Shown: piece by piece, positions 43,165 through 52,193 of the stretch | Position numbering within the stretch: position 1 is the first letter of the stretch | Layout of the letters: every line of letters begins with the position of its first letter | Assembly (NCBI GenBank): GCA_964276235.1 | Contig: CAXYEK010000001.1 | Location: forward strand, 496,001 to 560,000 | DNA: 64,000 nucleotides | Source of the DNA: SCGC-AAA076-P13 sp964276235 | Lineage (GTDB): Bacteria > Pseudomonadota > Gammaproteobacteria > Magnimaribacterales > D2472 | Direction: 5' to 3' | Translations under genes and position numbers: made by a program | Notes under the pieces: model-generated | The model's input: only the letters and a program-made list of their open reading frames with translations | Databases searched by the model: none | Told to the model about the DNA's origin: nothing

Positions 43165-43642
43165 TTATAAGAGCCTGTATGTCATTTTTAATTTCGCTAG
43201 GCTCTGACTTAGGACCAAACCTTTTAACTATCTCTCCATTCTTGCCGACTAAAAATTTTGTAAAATTCCATTCAATCTCATTGGATCCTGACTCTGCTGG
43301 ATGATTCTTTTTAAGCATTTCGTAAATTGGAGCAGTATTATCACCGTTGACTTCAATCTTATCGAATAGAGTAAATTCAACTTCATACTTATCTGTACAA
43401 AAGAATTGTATTTCTTCGTTTGTTCCTGGTTCTTGAGCACCAAATTGATTGCAAGGAAAGCCAAGGACCTCAAGACCATCTTTTTGATAGGTCTTATGAA
43501 GCTCTTGAAGGCCTTCATATTGATACGTAAGACCGCATGCACTTGCAACATTTACAATTAGTAAAACTTTGCCTTTATATTCATCCAAGGAAAGGTCAGA
43601 CATGTCATTTTTTTTAACTGTTAAATTATGAATATTTTGCAA
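43157..43642 (-). CDS. Glutathione peroxidase family protein (copy 2)
   Basis: This 161-residue paralogue of the adjacent peroxidase has Cys36 in VASACGLTYQYEGLQ, VLGFPCNQFGAQEPGTNEE and WNFTKFLV. I start it at a TTG at 43642, because a strong AGGAGG lies 7 bases upstream and the first residues MQNIHNLTVK then match the family; an ATG at 43669 would add nine unlikely residues and run across that ribosome site. It is first in a two-gene unit with copy 1. The two copies differ throughout, so the duplication is not recent. Confidence 0.92.
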   Translation of the reverse strand: MQNIHNLTVKKNDMSDLSLDEYKGKVLLIVNVASACGLTYQYEGLQELHKTYQKDGLEVLGFPCNQFGAQEPGTNEEIQFFCTDKYEVEFTLFDKIEVNGDNTAPIYEMLKKNHPAESGSNEIEWNFTKFLVGKNGEIVKRFGPKSEPSEIKNDIQALING

Positions 43643-43784
43643 TTTTAATCCTCCTAGATTCGAATGCATTATATATATTTTTCATACATATATCCCCAAA
43701 CATTTAAATATTTCCTTGATAATTTGATCTTATTTGTACATGGATATTATTTATAAGAAATATATAATCATGAGAGACTAATAA

Positions 43785-44258
43785 ATTACCTTAAGCCTTA
43801 TCAAAACATTAAATATACATTACGTTTGGAAGAATTTCTCTCAGCTATCTAGTGATGAGCTTTATGCCATTATCAATTTAAGACAAAAGGTTTTTGTTGT
43901 TGAACAAGACTGTCCTTACATAGATGCTGATTATAATGACCAAGATGCATCTCATCTATTAGGCTATAAGGATAATGAGCTTGTAGCCTACCTAAGAGCG
44001 TTTCCTCCAGGAACTATGTATGAAGGATCGTCTTTAGGAAGAATTCTTGTTGAGATAAATTCAAGAGGGCAGTCACTTGGAAAGAATGTTACCCAAGAAG
44101 GTGTCAATTTTCTTCAAAAAAAACATCCTAATGACGAAATTATTATTTCAGCCCAACATAGGCTGGAACATTTTTATAATGAGCTAGGTTTTACTTCAAG
44201 AGGAAATGTTTATCTAGAGGATGATATCGACCATATTCAGATGTTTATAAAACCTTGA
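43785..44258 (+). CDS. elaA: ElaA-like GNAT acetyltransferase, start codon unclear
   Basis: This GNAT protein resembles E. coli ElaA, whose substrate is not known. The open frame runs from 43785 with no ATG, GTG or TTG until 44016, but the conserved N-terminal block is clearly encoded before that: ELYAIINLRQKVFVVEQDCP at about 43862-43921, then HLLGYKDNELVAYLRA. The C-terminal half has GSSLGRILVEINSRGQ, AQHRLEHFYNELGF and DIDHIQMFIKP. Full length would be about 150 residues, the ElaA norm. Either the start is a rare codon near 43809-43815 or an error removed it. It converges on valS with a 4-base gap. Confidence 0.8.
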   Translation: MTLSLIKTLNIHYVWKNFSQLSSDELYAIINLRQKVFVVEQDCPYIDADYNDQDASHLLGYKDNELVAYLRAFPPGTMYEGSSLGRILVEINSRGQSLGKNVTQEGVNFLQKKHPNDEIIISAQHRLEHFYNELGFTSRGNVYLEDDIDHIQMFIKP

Positions 44259-44262
44259 GATA

Positions 44263-46483
44263 TTAATCAATAATTTGGCTTTCAAATAATAGTGTATGTA
44301 TTTCTTCTGTGATGAAAGGAGCAAAAGGATGCATCATCACTAAGATTTCCTTTAGCATAGGTCTTAAATTAGCAGTCTCACCAGATTTTTTACATTCTTC
44401 AATATAAACATCACAAAATTTATTCCAAAAGAATTCATATACTTCATTTATAGCAAAATCCAATCTGTAATCTTCTATATTTTTTTGTATTTGATCTCTT
44501 GTTTTATCAAACTCATCTTTAATCCATTTATCTGTATCAGTTTTTGGTTCAAAAGAGTCATTACCAACAGGATAGCCGTTAATAAATCTTGCTGCATTCC
44601 AAATCTTGGTACAAAAATTTCTGTAACCCTTTCAATCTACCAAGTTCAAAGCTAATGTCTTTGGTGTGTGTTGCTAATGAAAAGAAAGTCATCCTAAGAG
44701 CATCCGTTCCATAGGATTCGATACCCTTTGGAAATTGATTTCTAGTTTTACGTTCTATTTTTTGAGCTGTGCTTTCTTGCATTAAATTAGCTGTTCTTTT
44801 TTCTACTAAATCGTCTTGTGAAATTCCGTATATAAGATCAAGGGGATCAATAACATTTCCTTTTGACTTAGACATCTTTTGTCCGTTCTCATCTCTAATC
44901 AAACCAGTGACATAAACATCTTTAAAAGGTATTTGATCGGTAAACTCAAGACTCATCATCATCATTCTTGCTACCCAGAAAAAAATAATATCAAATCCAG
45001 TTACTAGTAATGAAGTTGGAAAGTGCTTCTTATAATCTTCTGTTTCATTCGGCCATCCCATTGCACCAAAAGGCCATAAGCTTGAAGAAAACCAGGTATC
45101 TAATACGTCTTCGTCTTGAAGTAATTCTCTATCATCTAAATTGTAATGAGATCGAACTTCCTCTTCACTGTAGCCAACGTAAACATTTTCTTCGCTATCA
45201 AACCAAGCAGGTATTCTATGACCCCACCATATTTGTCTACTAATACACCAATCTTCAATGTTATCCATCCAATTAAAATAGGTTTTAACCCAGTTTTCTG
45301 GATGAAATTTAATCTCACCTTTATTTACAGCATCATTAGCTCTAACTGCCATCTCAGCTGTTTTTACATACCACTGATGACTCAGTTTAGGTTCGATAAC
45401 AACGTTAGACCTTTCGCCTCTAGGAACGCTGATGTGGTGTTTTTCTTCTTTCTCGAGTAAAGATAGTTCAGTTAATTTTTCTATAACTAGTTTTCTGACT
45501 TTAAAGCGATCAAGGTTATCAAAAGGAGCGGGCACATTCTCATTTGACCAGGCTTCATCATTGAATATATTTATAGGAACAAAGTCACTAGCCACTTTTG
45601 AAGTTTTTACATGTCCGTCTATTTCATGAAGAGAATACTTTTTACCAATTTCATAATCATTAAAATCATGCCCTGGTGTTATTTTTAAGCACCCAGTTCC
45701 AAACTCCATATCAACATAATCATCACCAAGGATTGGAATCTTTCTTCCAACAAAGGGCAAGACAACATTTTTTCCAATCAAGTCTTTATATCGATCATCG
45801 TTTGGATTTACAGCAATTGCCATATCTCCAAACATAGTTTCTGGTCTTGTTGTAGCAACAGTTACAAAGTCATTCGAATCTTCAATAGGGTATTTGATAT
45901 GCCATAAGAGCCCATCCTTTTCCTGTCTGACAACCTCAAGGTCTGAGACGGCAGTTTTTAATGCGGGATCCCAATTAACAAGCCTATAGCCTCTGTAGAT
46001 TTTTTCTTTTCTATGAAGTTCAACAAAAGCTTTAATAACTGCTTCGTTAAAACCATCATCTAGCGTAAATCTATACTTTTCCCAATCAATAGTATTTCCT
46101 AGTCTTTTGATTTGGGATGTTATTTTTTCTTCTGAGTATCCTTTCCAGGACCAAACCTCTTCAAGAAATTTCTCTCTACCTAGATCGGTTCTTGTTATGC
46201 CATCTTTTGCTAAATTATTTTCAACAACCATTTGAGTTGCGATACCAGCATGGTCGGCACCTACTTGCCAATGAGCATCTTTGCCAGACATATGATGATA
46301 TCTGGTATAAAAATCCATGATGGCATATTGAAAACTATGACCCATATGGAGCGTTCCAGTAACATTTGGAGGAGGGATGACTTGTGAGAAAGATTCACTA
46401 GAATCTTTATTACTAACTTTTCTCTCAGACCAAATTTTTACCCATTTTTCTTCTATTTCTGTGGGGTAATACTGTTTATCCAT
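44263..46483 (-). CDS. valS: Valyl-tRNA synthetase, short C-terminus, frame broken near 44628
   Basis: ValS charges tRNA-Val. The HIGH-type motif TGTLHMGHSFQ and the KMSKS-type GQKMSKSKGNV are present, with the editing domain (about 190-340) and WCISRQIWWGHRIPAWF between them. The frame changes in AAAGGGTTACAG near 44628; removing one base joins LGRLKGYRNFCTKIWNAAR and continues to 44263, 739 residues in total. E. coli ValS has 951 residues. The reading ends just after HPFAPFITEEIHTLLF, so the C-terminal tRNA-binding coiled coil is absent. Only 4 bases separate the stop from elaA, so the missing part is not hidden downstream. Confidence 0.92.
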
Positions 46484-46498
46484 ATTTACCGAGTATTT

Positions 46499-48016
46499 TT
46501 ATTTTAGCTTTTTACTTAAAAGTAGCTCACTTAATAATGGCACAGGTCTTCCCGTTCCAGCTTTTACTGGAGAACTATGAGATGCAGTTGCAGCTATATC
46601 GATATGAGCCCATTTATAATCATTAGTAAATTTAGACAGGAAAGCAGCAGCATGAATAGTTCCAGCTTCTCTTCCTCCACCAATATTTGCTAAATCAGCA
46701 TACCTAGTTTTTGTACATGATTGATGCTCATCCCAAAGAGGTAGTTGCCATGCTCTGTCACCACATTCTTCACCAGCACCAACGATCATATTGGCAAGAT
46801 GCTGGTCATTAGCCATAACACCACTAGCATGCCTTCCAAGAGCTATTACAACAGCTCCTGTAAGCGTAGCCATATCAATAACATACGAAGGCTTATATTT
46901 TCCTACATAGGTTAATGCGTCAGCTAAAATTAATCGTCCCTCTGCATCAGTATTTAGAATCTCAATAGTTTGTCCTGACATTGAAGTAACCACATCGCCA
47001 GGTTTAGTTGCTGTTGAAGAACACATATTCTCAGCACATGCCATTACACCAACGACATTTACATTAGCATTGAGTCTAGCAAGAGTAGACATAACACCGA
47101 AGACAGTTGCAGCGCCACACATATCCCATTTCATCTCGTCCATACCAGGACTTGGCTTTATTGAAACTCCACCAGTATCAAAAGTAACTCCTTTTCCAAC
47201 GAGAGCAATAGGTTTTTCTGAAGGCTTACCACCTTTATATTCTATAACCATCATTCTTGCCGGCTCAATACTTCCTCTAGAAACACTCAAGAATGAACCC
47301 ATTCCAAGTTTTTCCATATCTTTTTCATTGAACGACTTAACTTTTAATTTAGGAAAATCTTTGCTCATAGCTTTAACTTTTCTTTCTATAATTTTTGGTG
47401 TGCAATGATTGGCTGGCAGGTCGCCAAGATACTTAGCAGTATTTACACCTTCACCAATCGCATATCCTTTTTTAGCAGCTTGTTTTGCTTTAGTTAAATT
47501 TGCACCTGAAAGGCCACTAGTTAAAATAGTTAAATTTTTAAGAGATGGTTTTTTTGCTGTTTTATTTTTAGTTTCTGAAAATATATACGCATTTGATTCT
47601 ATTGTTTTCGCAACCATTTCTATCAACCAAAGTTCATCTTTACCAGACGGACATGTTGTTCCGCACATTACTGACATATCTTTTGCATTTAACTGGTTTC
47701 CTTTTTGAGAAATAGATCCATACATGCTTAACCATTTATGCATTGGCGCATCTTTATCTAATCCTTTTACTAAAAGAATATTTTCTGCATTGATACCATC
47801 TATCTTAGGAAGAAGCATAGAGCTTCCAGATTCTTTTAGATGAGAGGTAATTGTTTTAGATAAATAGTTTTTAGAAACCTTATCTAGCTCTTTAAAAGAT
47901 GCGTTATTTTTTGTATCTTTATTTATTGTTAGCACTAGCATAGCTGTCTTCAATGAAACTAGACTTGCAGATGATGTATCTTTTAATGCGATATTATTTA
48001 AAACTTTATATGCCAT
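46499..48016 (-). CDS. pepA: Leucyl aminopeptidase (cytosol aminopeptidase, M17)
   Basis: PepA is a two-zinc aminopeptidase that removes N-terminal residues in the cytoplasm; in E. coli it also serves as a DNA-binding accessory factor. The 505-residue product has the catalytic C-terminal domain with LVGKGVTFDTGGVSIKPSPG, WDMCGAA, the signature NTDAEGRLILADAL, and GRHASGVMAN. The N-terminal domain is diverged. An AGGAG ribosome site precedes the ATG. It is divergent from lptF and upstream of valS, as in E. coli, where lptF-lptG and pepA-valS are also neighbours. Confidence 0.94.
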   Translation of the reverse strand: MAYKVLNNIALKDTSSASLVSLKTAMLVLTINKDTKNNASFKELDKVSKNYLSKTITSHLKESGSSMLLPKIDGINAENILLVKGLDKDAPMHKWLSMYGSISQKGNQLNAKDMSVMCGTTCPSGKDELWLIEMVAKTIESNAYIFSETKNKTAKKPSLKNLTILTSGLSGANLTKAKQAAKKGYAIGEGVNTAKYLGDLPANHCTPKIIERKVKAMSKDFPKLKVKSFNEKDMEKLGMGSFLSVSRGSIEPARMMVIEYKGGKPSEKPIALVGKGVTFDTGGVSIKPSPGMDEMKWDMCGAATVFGVMSTLARLNANVNVVGVMACAENMCSSTATKPGDVVTSMSGQTIEILNTDAEGRLILADALTYVGKYKPSYVIDMATLTGAVVIALGRHASGVMANDQHLANMIVGAGEECGDRAWQLPLWDEHQSCTKTRYADLANIGGGREAGTIHAAAFLSKFTNDYKWAHIDIAATASHSSPVKAGTGRPVPLLSELLLSKKLK

Positions 48017-48035
48017 TTAAGGTCTCCTATTTATA

Positions 48036-49220
48036 GTGTTTACTGATAAGATAAATATTGTAATGCATCATAGTTCTCAAGGCATGTATAAAAAAAATAT
48101 TCTTTCAAAAAGTTTGAATATGGAGGTTTTCAAATCTTCTTGTAGCATCCTATTAATTTTCTTTCTTTTGGTTGTTGGTTCAAGAGTAGTTGGATATTTT
48201 GAGCAAGCTGCAGAGGGTTATATTGATCCTACAATAATCATGAATGTAGTTGCCTTGAGGTTTCCTGACTTTATAACTCTTTTAATACCATTATCTTTTT
48301 TTTTGGGCATTTTAATAACTGTAAGCAGGTTATATGCAGAAAGAGAGATATATGGTTTTTTTTCTGTTGGATTATCTCCTATAGATTTAGTTAAATTCTT
48401 AGCTCCCCAAGCTTTTATTTATTTCATATTAACCTTAACTTTAAGTCTTTATGTTGCACCTTATACTAAAGCCTTGTCCGAAGAGCTACTTTCCATAGAT
48501 TCCTTTGAAGAACAAATACAATCTATTCAATCTAAAAAAATACTTCCATTTAAATACGGAAAGGGATTTATTTATGTTGAAGATGCAAATGACGATATTT
48601 TGAATGGAATTCAATTACTTCAACTAAATGATAAAGATTCTTTTTTTATTATTGCTGATGAATTGGTTGCCTTAGAAAATGATACGAGTTTAGATTTAGA
48701 ATTTTTAAATGGATCTTTTTATAGGGGTATATTTTCTGATTCTACAAAGTTCGAATCAAATTTTGGCGAATTTAAACTATCTCTTGATAGAGATATTAAT
48801 AAAGTTTCAGGCATGAATATGACTAAAATATTTGATTATTCCTCCAATTCAGATAATGCAAGCTTCCAATGGAATATATCTATACCTATAACTATCTTAG
48901 TTTTACTTTTTATGGGTGTGTTTATGGGAGCAGTCAAACCAAGACAGGGAAGATTTTCAGTAATACTTCCGGGGATGCTCTTTTATGTAATGTATTTGAG
49001 TTTATTGATACTTGGAAGAGAATCAATATCCAATGATACCGGCTCAGGCATTGGCCTATGGTGGGTGCATGCATTATTTATCTGTTTCTTAGTTATATAT
49101 ATTTTGAAAGAAAGGATTAATTTTAATAATACTTATCTGATAATTGCTAGAGATAATCCATACACAAAATATTTAACTGGATTCATATTATTTATTTTAT
49201 TGTTATGGCTGGTGGCCTAA
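48036..49220 (+). CDS. lptF: LPS export permease LptF
   Basis: LptF and LptG form the transmembrane part of the LptB2FG transporter that extracts LPS from the inner membrane. The product (up to 394 residues) has three N-terminal membrane helices, a periplasmic beta-jellyroll domain (about 140-260) and three C-terminal helices, with LFMGVFMGAVKPRQGR at the start of the second bundle. The frame opens with GTG at 48036; an ATG at 48084 (MYKKNILSKSL) begins closer to the family N-terminus, so the true start may be there. It overlaps lptG by one base. Confidence 0.92.
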   Translation: MFTDKINIVMHHSSQGMYKKNILSKSLNMEVFKSSCSILLIFFLLVVGSRVVGYFEQAAEGYIDPTIIMNVVALRFPDFITLLIPLSFFLGILITVSRLYAEREIYGFFSVGLSPIDLVKFLAPQAFIYFILTLTLSLYVAPYTKALSEELLSIDSFEEQIQSIQSKKILPFKYGKGFIYVEDANDDILNGIQLLQLNDKDSFFIIADELVALENDTSLDLEFLNGSFYRGIFSDSTKFESNFGEFKLSLDRDINKVSGMNMTKIFDYSSNSDNASFQWNISIPITILVLLFMGVFMGAVKPRQGRFSVILPGMLFYVMYLSLLILGRESISNDTGSGIGLWWVHALFICFLVIYILKERINFNNTYLIIARDNPYTKYLTGFILFILLLWLVA

Positions 49221-50269
49221 TGAAGATTTTTAATAAATATCTTATTAAGAGATCTTTTTTGATTTCATTGTTTATATTTGTGATTTTTGCTCTACTTGAT
49301 TTGGTATTTAATTTTATTTCTGAGCTAGAAAATATATCGACTGACTACACATTTTTTTCTGCATTGAAGTTTGTTTTCATCTCAATGCCACATAACGCAT
49401 CAGGCTTTCTTGAAGGAGCTTGCTTATTGGGAGTGATGATATCTCTTGGAATTTCACATGAAGAGGGTAACTTAAATGTTTTAAGATCTAGTGGACAATC
49501 ACCAATCAAAATAATCCTTACATCATCGCTTGGCACAATGCTTTTAGTCTTGTCTTTTATAGCAATAGATGAAACATATTTCAGAAACGTTCACCTTAAC
49601 GCCGAGGTAGAAAGAAGCCTCAAACTTAACAAACAAAAGCAAGTGACCTCTGATAATCAATGGGTAAAGGGAGATGAGTCGATTTTAAGCTACAGTAATA
49701 TTATTAATGACACAATTTTTAATATTAAGTTTATAAAACTAGAATCTAATAAAGCTTTATATTTCAAAACAGCAGATTCTGCCAAAATATATCTAGAAGA
49801 AATTATATTTGATGATACTTTAAAGTCGCATAGCTTTAATTCTAAACAGAATAATGAACTGAAAGAAAAATTTATATTTCCATTGGTTGCTCGAATCCCA
49901 TTTAAAAATATTGAAAGCCTCAGTATTTATGAAATAAGAAAATATCAAGAAATACTATTAGAAAGTTCTCTTAGCGAAGACATATTATTTAGAAGTCATC
50001 TTAATAAATCGTACTTTAAAAGAGTTTTTTATCCATTTTCAATTCTAGCAGTGATAATTTTCTTTGGGTCTTTTATCTTCGGTTCATTGCGAGATTCGTC
50101 ACCTGCATCAAGAGTTGTTATAGCAGTTGTTGGTGGTTTTTCTTATAAAGTAATTCAAGATTTTTCGATAAGTTTCTTTATCTCTTTTGGTTATCCAGTT
50201 TTTATTGGAGTCGTAATGCCTGCGATTGTATTATTAATATCTAGTTTATTTCTTTATAAAAGAATCTAG
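49220..50269 (+). CDS. lptG: LPS export permease LptG
   Basis: LptG is the partner of LptF in the LPS transporter. I start it at the ATG at 49220 (MKIFNKYLIKRSFLIS), whose TAATG overlap with lptF is typical; an upstream ATG at 49205 would add five residues. The 349-residue product has the same architecture of two triple-helix bundles around a periplasmic domain, with PASRVVIAVVGGFSYKV in the C-terminal half. The gene shares the CTAG of its stop with the RDD gene on the other strand. Confidence 0.92.
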   Translation: MKIFNKYLIKRSFLISLFIFVIFALLDLVFNFISELENISTDYTFFSALKFVFISMPHNASGFLEGACLLGVMISLGISHEEGNLNVLRSSGQSPIKIILTSSLGTMLLVLSFIAIDETYFRNVHLNAEVERSLKLNKQKQVTSDNQWVKGDESILSYSNIINDTIFNIKFIKLESNKALYFKTADSAKIYLEEIIFDDTLKSHSFNSKQNNELKEKFIFPLVARIPFKNIESLSIYEIRKYQEILLESSLSEDILFRSHLNKSYFKRVFYPFSILAVIIFFGSFIFGSLRDSSPASRVVIAVVGGFSYKVIQDFSISFFISFGYPVFIGVVMPAIVLLISSLFLYKRI

Positions 50270-50676
50270 ATATACCTTAATTCAGTTCCAGAAAGAACAT
50301 CGTTTATGGAATGACCATTTGAGGAAAAGTATATTTGTAGAAGAGGAATTCCAGCGAACGCAACTATAACGAGATTCAATAAAAATCTTATTGACGTTTG
50401 ACGTAAGTTTATTTTTTTGTCATCCATGCTATGTATTTCTATTTTCCATACAGCCATGCCAAGTGTTTTATTGCCATGAGTCCAAAAATAACTGTAAAAA
50501 GCCCATGTGCTTATAAAAACTAATGTTAGACCTAGCCATGGATTAAGTATTTCACCTCCATTTGCCCATAATGCAATAGAGCCAACAGCAAACCAAACCC
50601 CTAATAATAAAAGGAGATCATAGATAGTCGCAGCTAATCTTTTTATTGGAGATACTTTATGTGATTTTGATTTCAT
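50266..50676 (-). CDS. RDD family membrane protein
   Basis: This is a small inner-membrane protein of the RDD family (named for Arg-Asp-Asp), with unknown function, sometimes linked to transport or ion homeostasis. From the ATG at 50676 it has 136 residues (MKSKSHKVSPIKRLAATIYD), with a first helix containing the RDD-like R..A..YD, and segments AFYSYFWTHGNKTLGMAVWKI and RQTSIRFLLNLVIV. A longer frame upstream (to 50724) is unlikely, since it runs into the divergent POT gene. It has two to three membrane segments in the visible range. Confidence 0.85.
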   Translation of the reverse strand: MKSKSHKVSPIKRLAATIYDLLLLLGVWFAVGSIALWANGGEILNPWLGLTLVFISTWAFYSYFWTHGNKTLGMAVWKIEIHSMDDKKINLRQTSIRFLLNLVIVAFAGIPLLQIYFSSNGHSINDVLSGTELRYI

Positions 50677-50716
50677 TTTGCTATAGTACTTAAAACAATT
50701 AAAAGAATAAATCATT

Positions 50717-52193
50717 ATGAACACTTCATCAGAATTTCTTGGACATCCTAAAGGCCTTTTCGTATGTTTTGCTACGGAAATGTGGGAGCGTTTTTCATAT
50801 TATGGAATGCGAGCTCTTCTAATTCTTTACCTTACAAAGCATTGGGAATTTTCTGATGCTCAAAGTTATATAATATATGGTGCATACACATCATTGGTAT
50901 ACATAATGCCCGTTTTTGGTGGAATGCTGGCAGATAGAATTCTTGGTTCTAGAAAGGCAGTAACCTTTGGAGCGATATTGCTGGTGTTAGGGCATACAGG
51001 AATGGCATTTGAGAGCAATATACAAGTTTTTTATATGTCTTTAGCTCTAATAATTTCTGGTGTTGGATTCTTAAAACCTAATATTTCAACAATGGTGGGT
51101 GCTCTTTATGAAGAGGGTGATCCCAGAAGAGATCCAGGCTTTACCATTTTTTATATGGGTATAAATATAGGTGCTTTTTCTGCATCACTTTTATGTGGAT
51201 ACCTTGGTGAAACATATGGATGGTCGTACGGTTTTGGAGCAGCTGGAATCGGGATGTTAATAGGTTTGGTTATATTTCTTTGGGGTCAAGATTACTTAGA
51301 AGGACATGCAGAACCAACATCAGATTTTTATAAAGAAAAGAAATTTAATATCACATATGAAAACTGGGCATATTTAAGTGGAATTATAATGGTTTTTTCA
51401 TCTTGGTTTCTTATACAGAATCAACAGATTGTTGGTAATTTACTTGGAGGCTTCGGCGCAATTTGTATAGCACTTTGGTTGGCTTATGCCTTATTAAAAT
51501 GCTCACCTGAAGAAAGAGATAGATTAGTTATTGTAGGAATATTAATTTTATTTTCTTTAATATTTTGGGCTTTATTTGAGCAAGCAGGGTCTTCATTAAA
51601 TATACTTACCGACAGAGGCGTAGATAGAACAATATTAGGTTGGGAAGTTCCAGCATCAATGTTTCAATCCTTAAATGCATTCTTTATCTTTACGCTCGCA
51701 CCCTTCTTTGCATTTATGTGGCTTGCTTTGGCAAGAAGAGGCATTGAACCCTCAACTCCTTTAAAATTTGCTATCGGTATTATGTTTGTTGGAATAGGTT
51801 TTCTTGTCTTAGTTTTTGGAATGAAAAGTTCAACAGGACTCCAGACGGGCGTCTTTCTGGATAATGCTAATTTACCTTCTTCATACTATTGGTGAGCTTT
51901 GCCTCTCTCCAGTTGGACTTTCATCAGTCACCAAGTTATCGCCAAAAAGGATTGTTGGTATGATGATGGGAATGTGGTTTTTTGCATCAGCAGCAGGAAA
52001 CTTTGTTGCCGGTCTGATAGCCAGAGCTACTGCTAGCGAAGGAATATCAGGAGGAGAAAATATATTTACTCTTGCTCAGAAATCTGCTTTTATTGATGTC
52101 TATACAAACGTTGGATTAATTGCTGTATTTTTTGGACTATTGTTAGCTATTTGTTCGCCCTTTATGAAAAAAGGAATGCACGGTATAAACTAA
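50717..52193 (+). CDS. POT family proton-coupled peptide transporter, frame broken near 51860
   Basis: POT proteins import di- and tripeptides with protons. The N-terminal part has the family signature PKGLFVCFATEMWERFSYYG and FKPNIST-type FLKPNISTMVGALY, then GFTIFYMGINIGAFSA. The frame shifts in TTTCTGGATAATG near 51860: the first frame ends at 51895, and the second continues as MLIYLLHTIGELCLSPVG to 52193. Removing one G restores a 491-residue protein with about 14 membrane segments. The stop is immediately followed by the dapE stop on the other strand. Closest functional name is a DtpT-like transporter; substrate not shown. Confidence 0.9.

Noticed and set aside
43741..43783. ATG AGA GAC frame at 43770 as the elaA start
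   Set aside because: It stops after three codons and is in a different frame from the conserved ElaA sequence.
45010..45629. Overlapping plus-strand reading frames opposite valS
   Set aside because: They have no recognisable domains and lie opposite a conserved synthetase; they are shadows.
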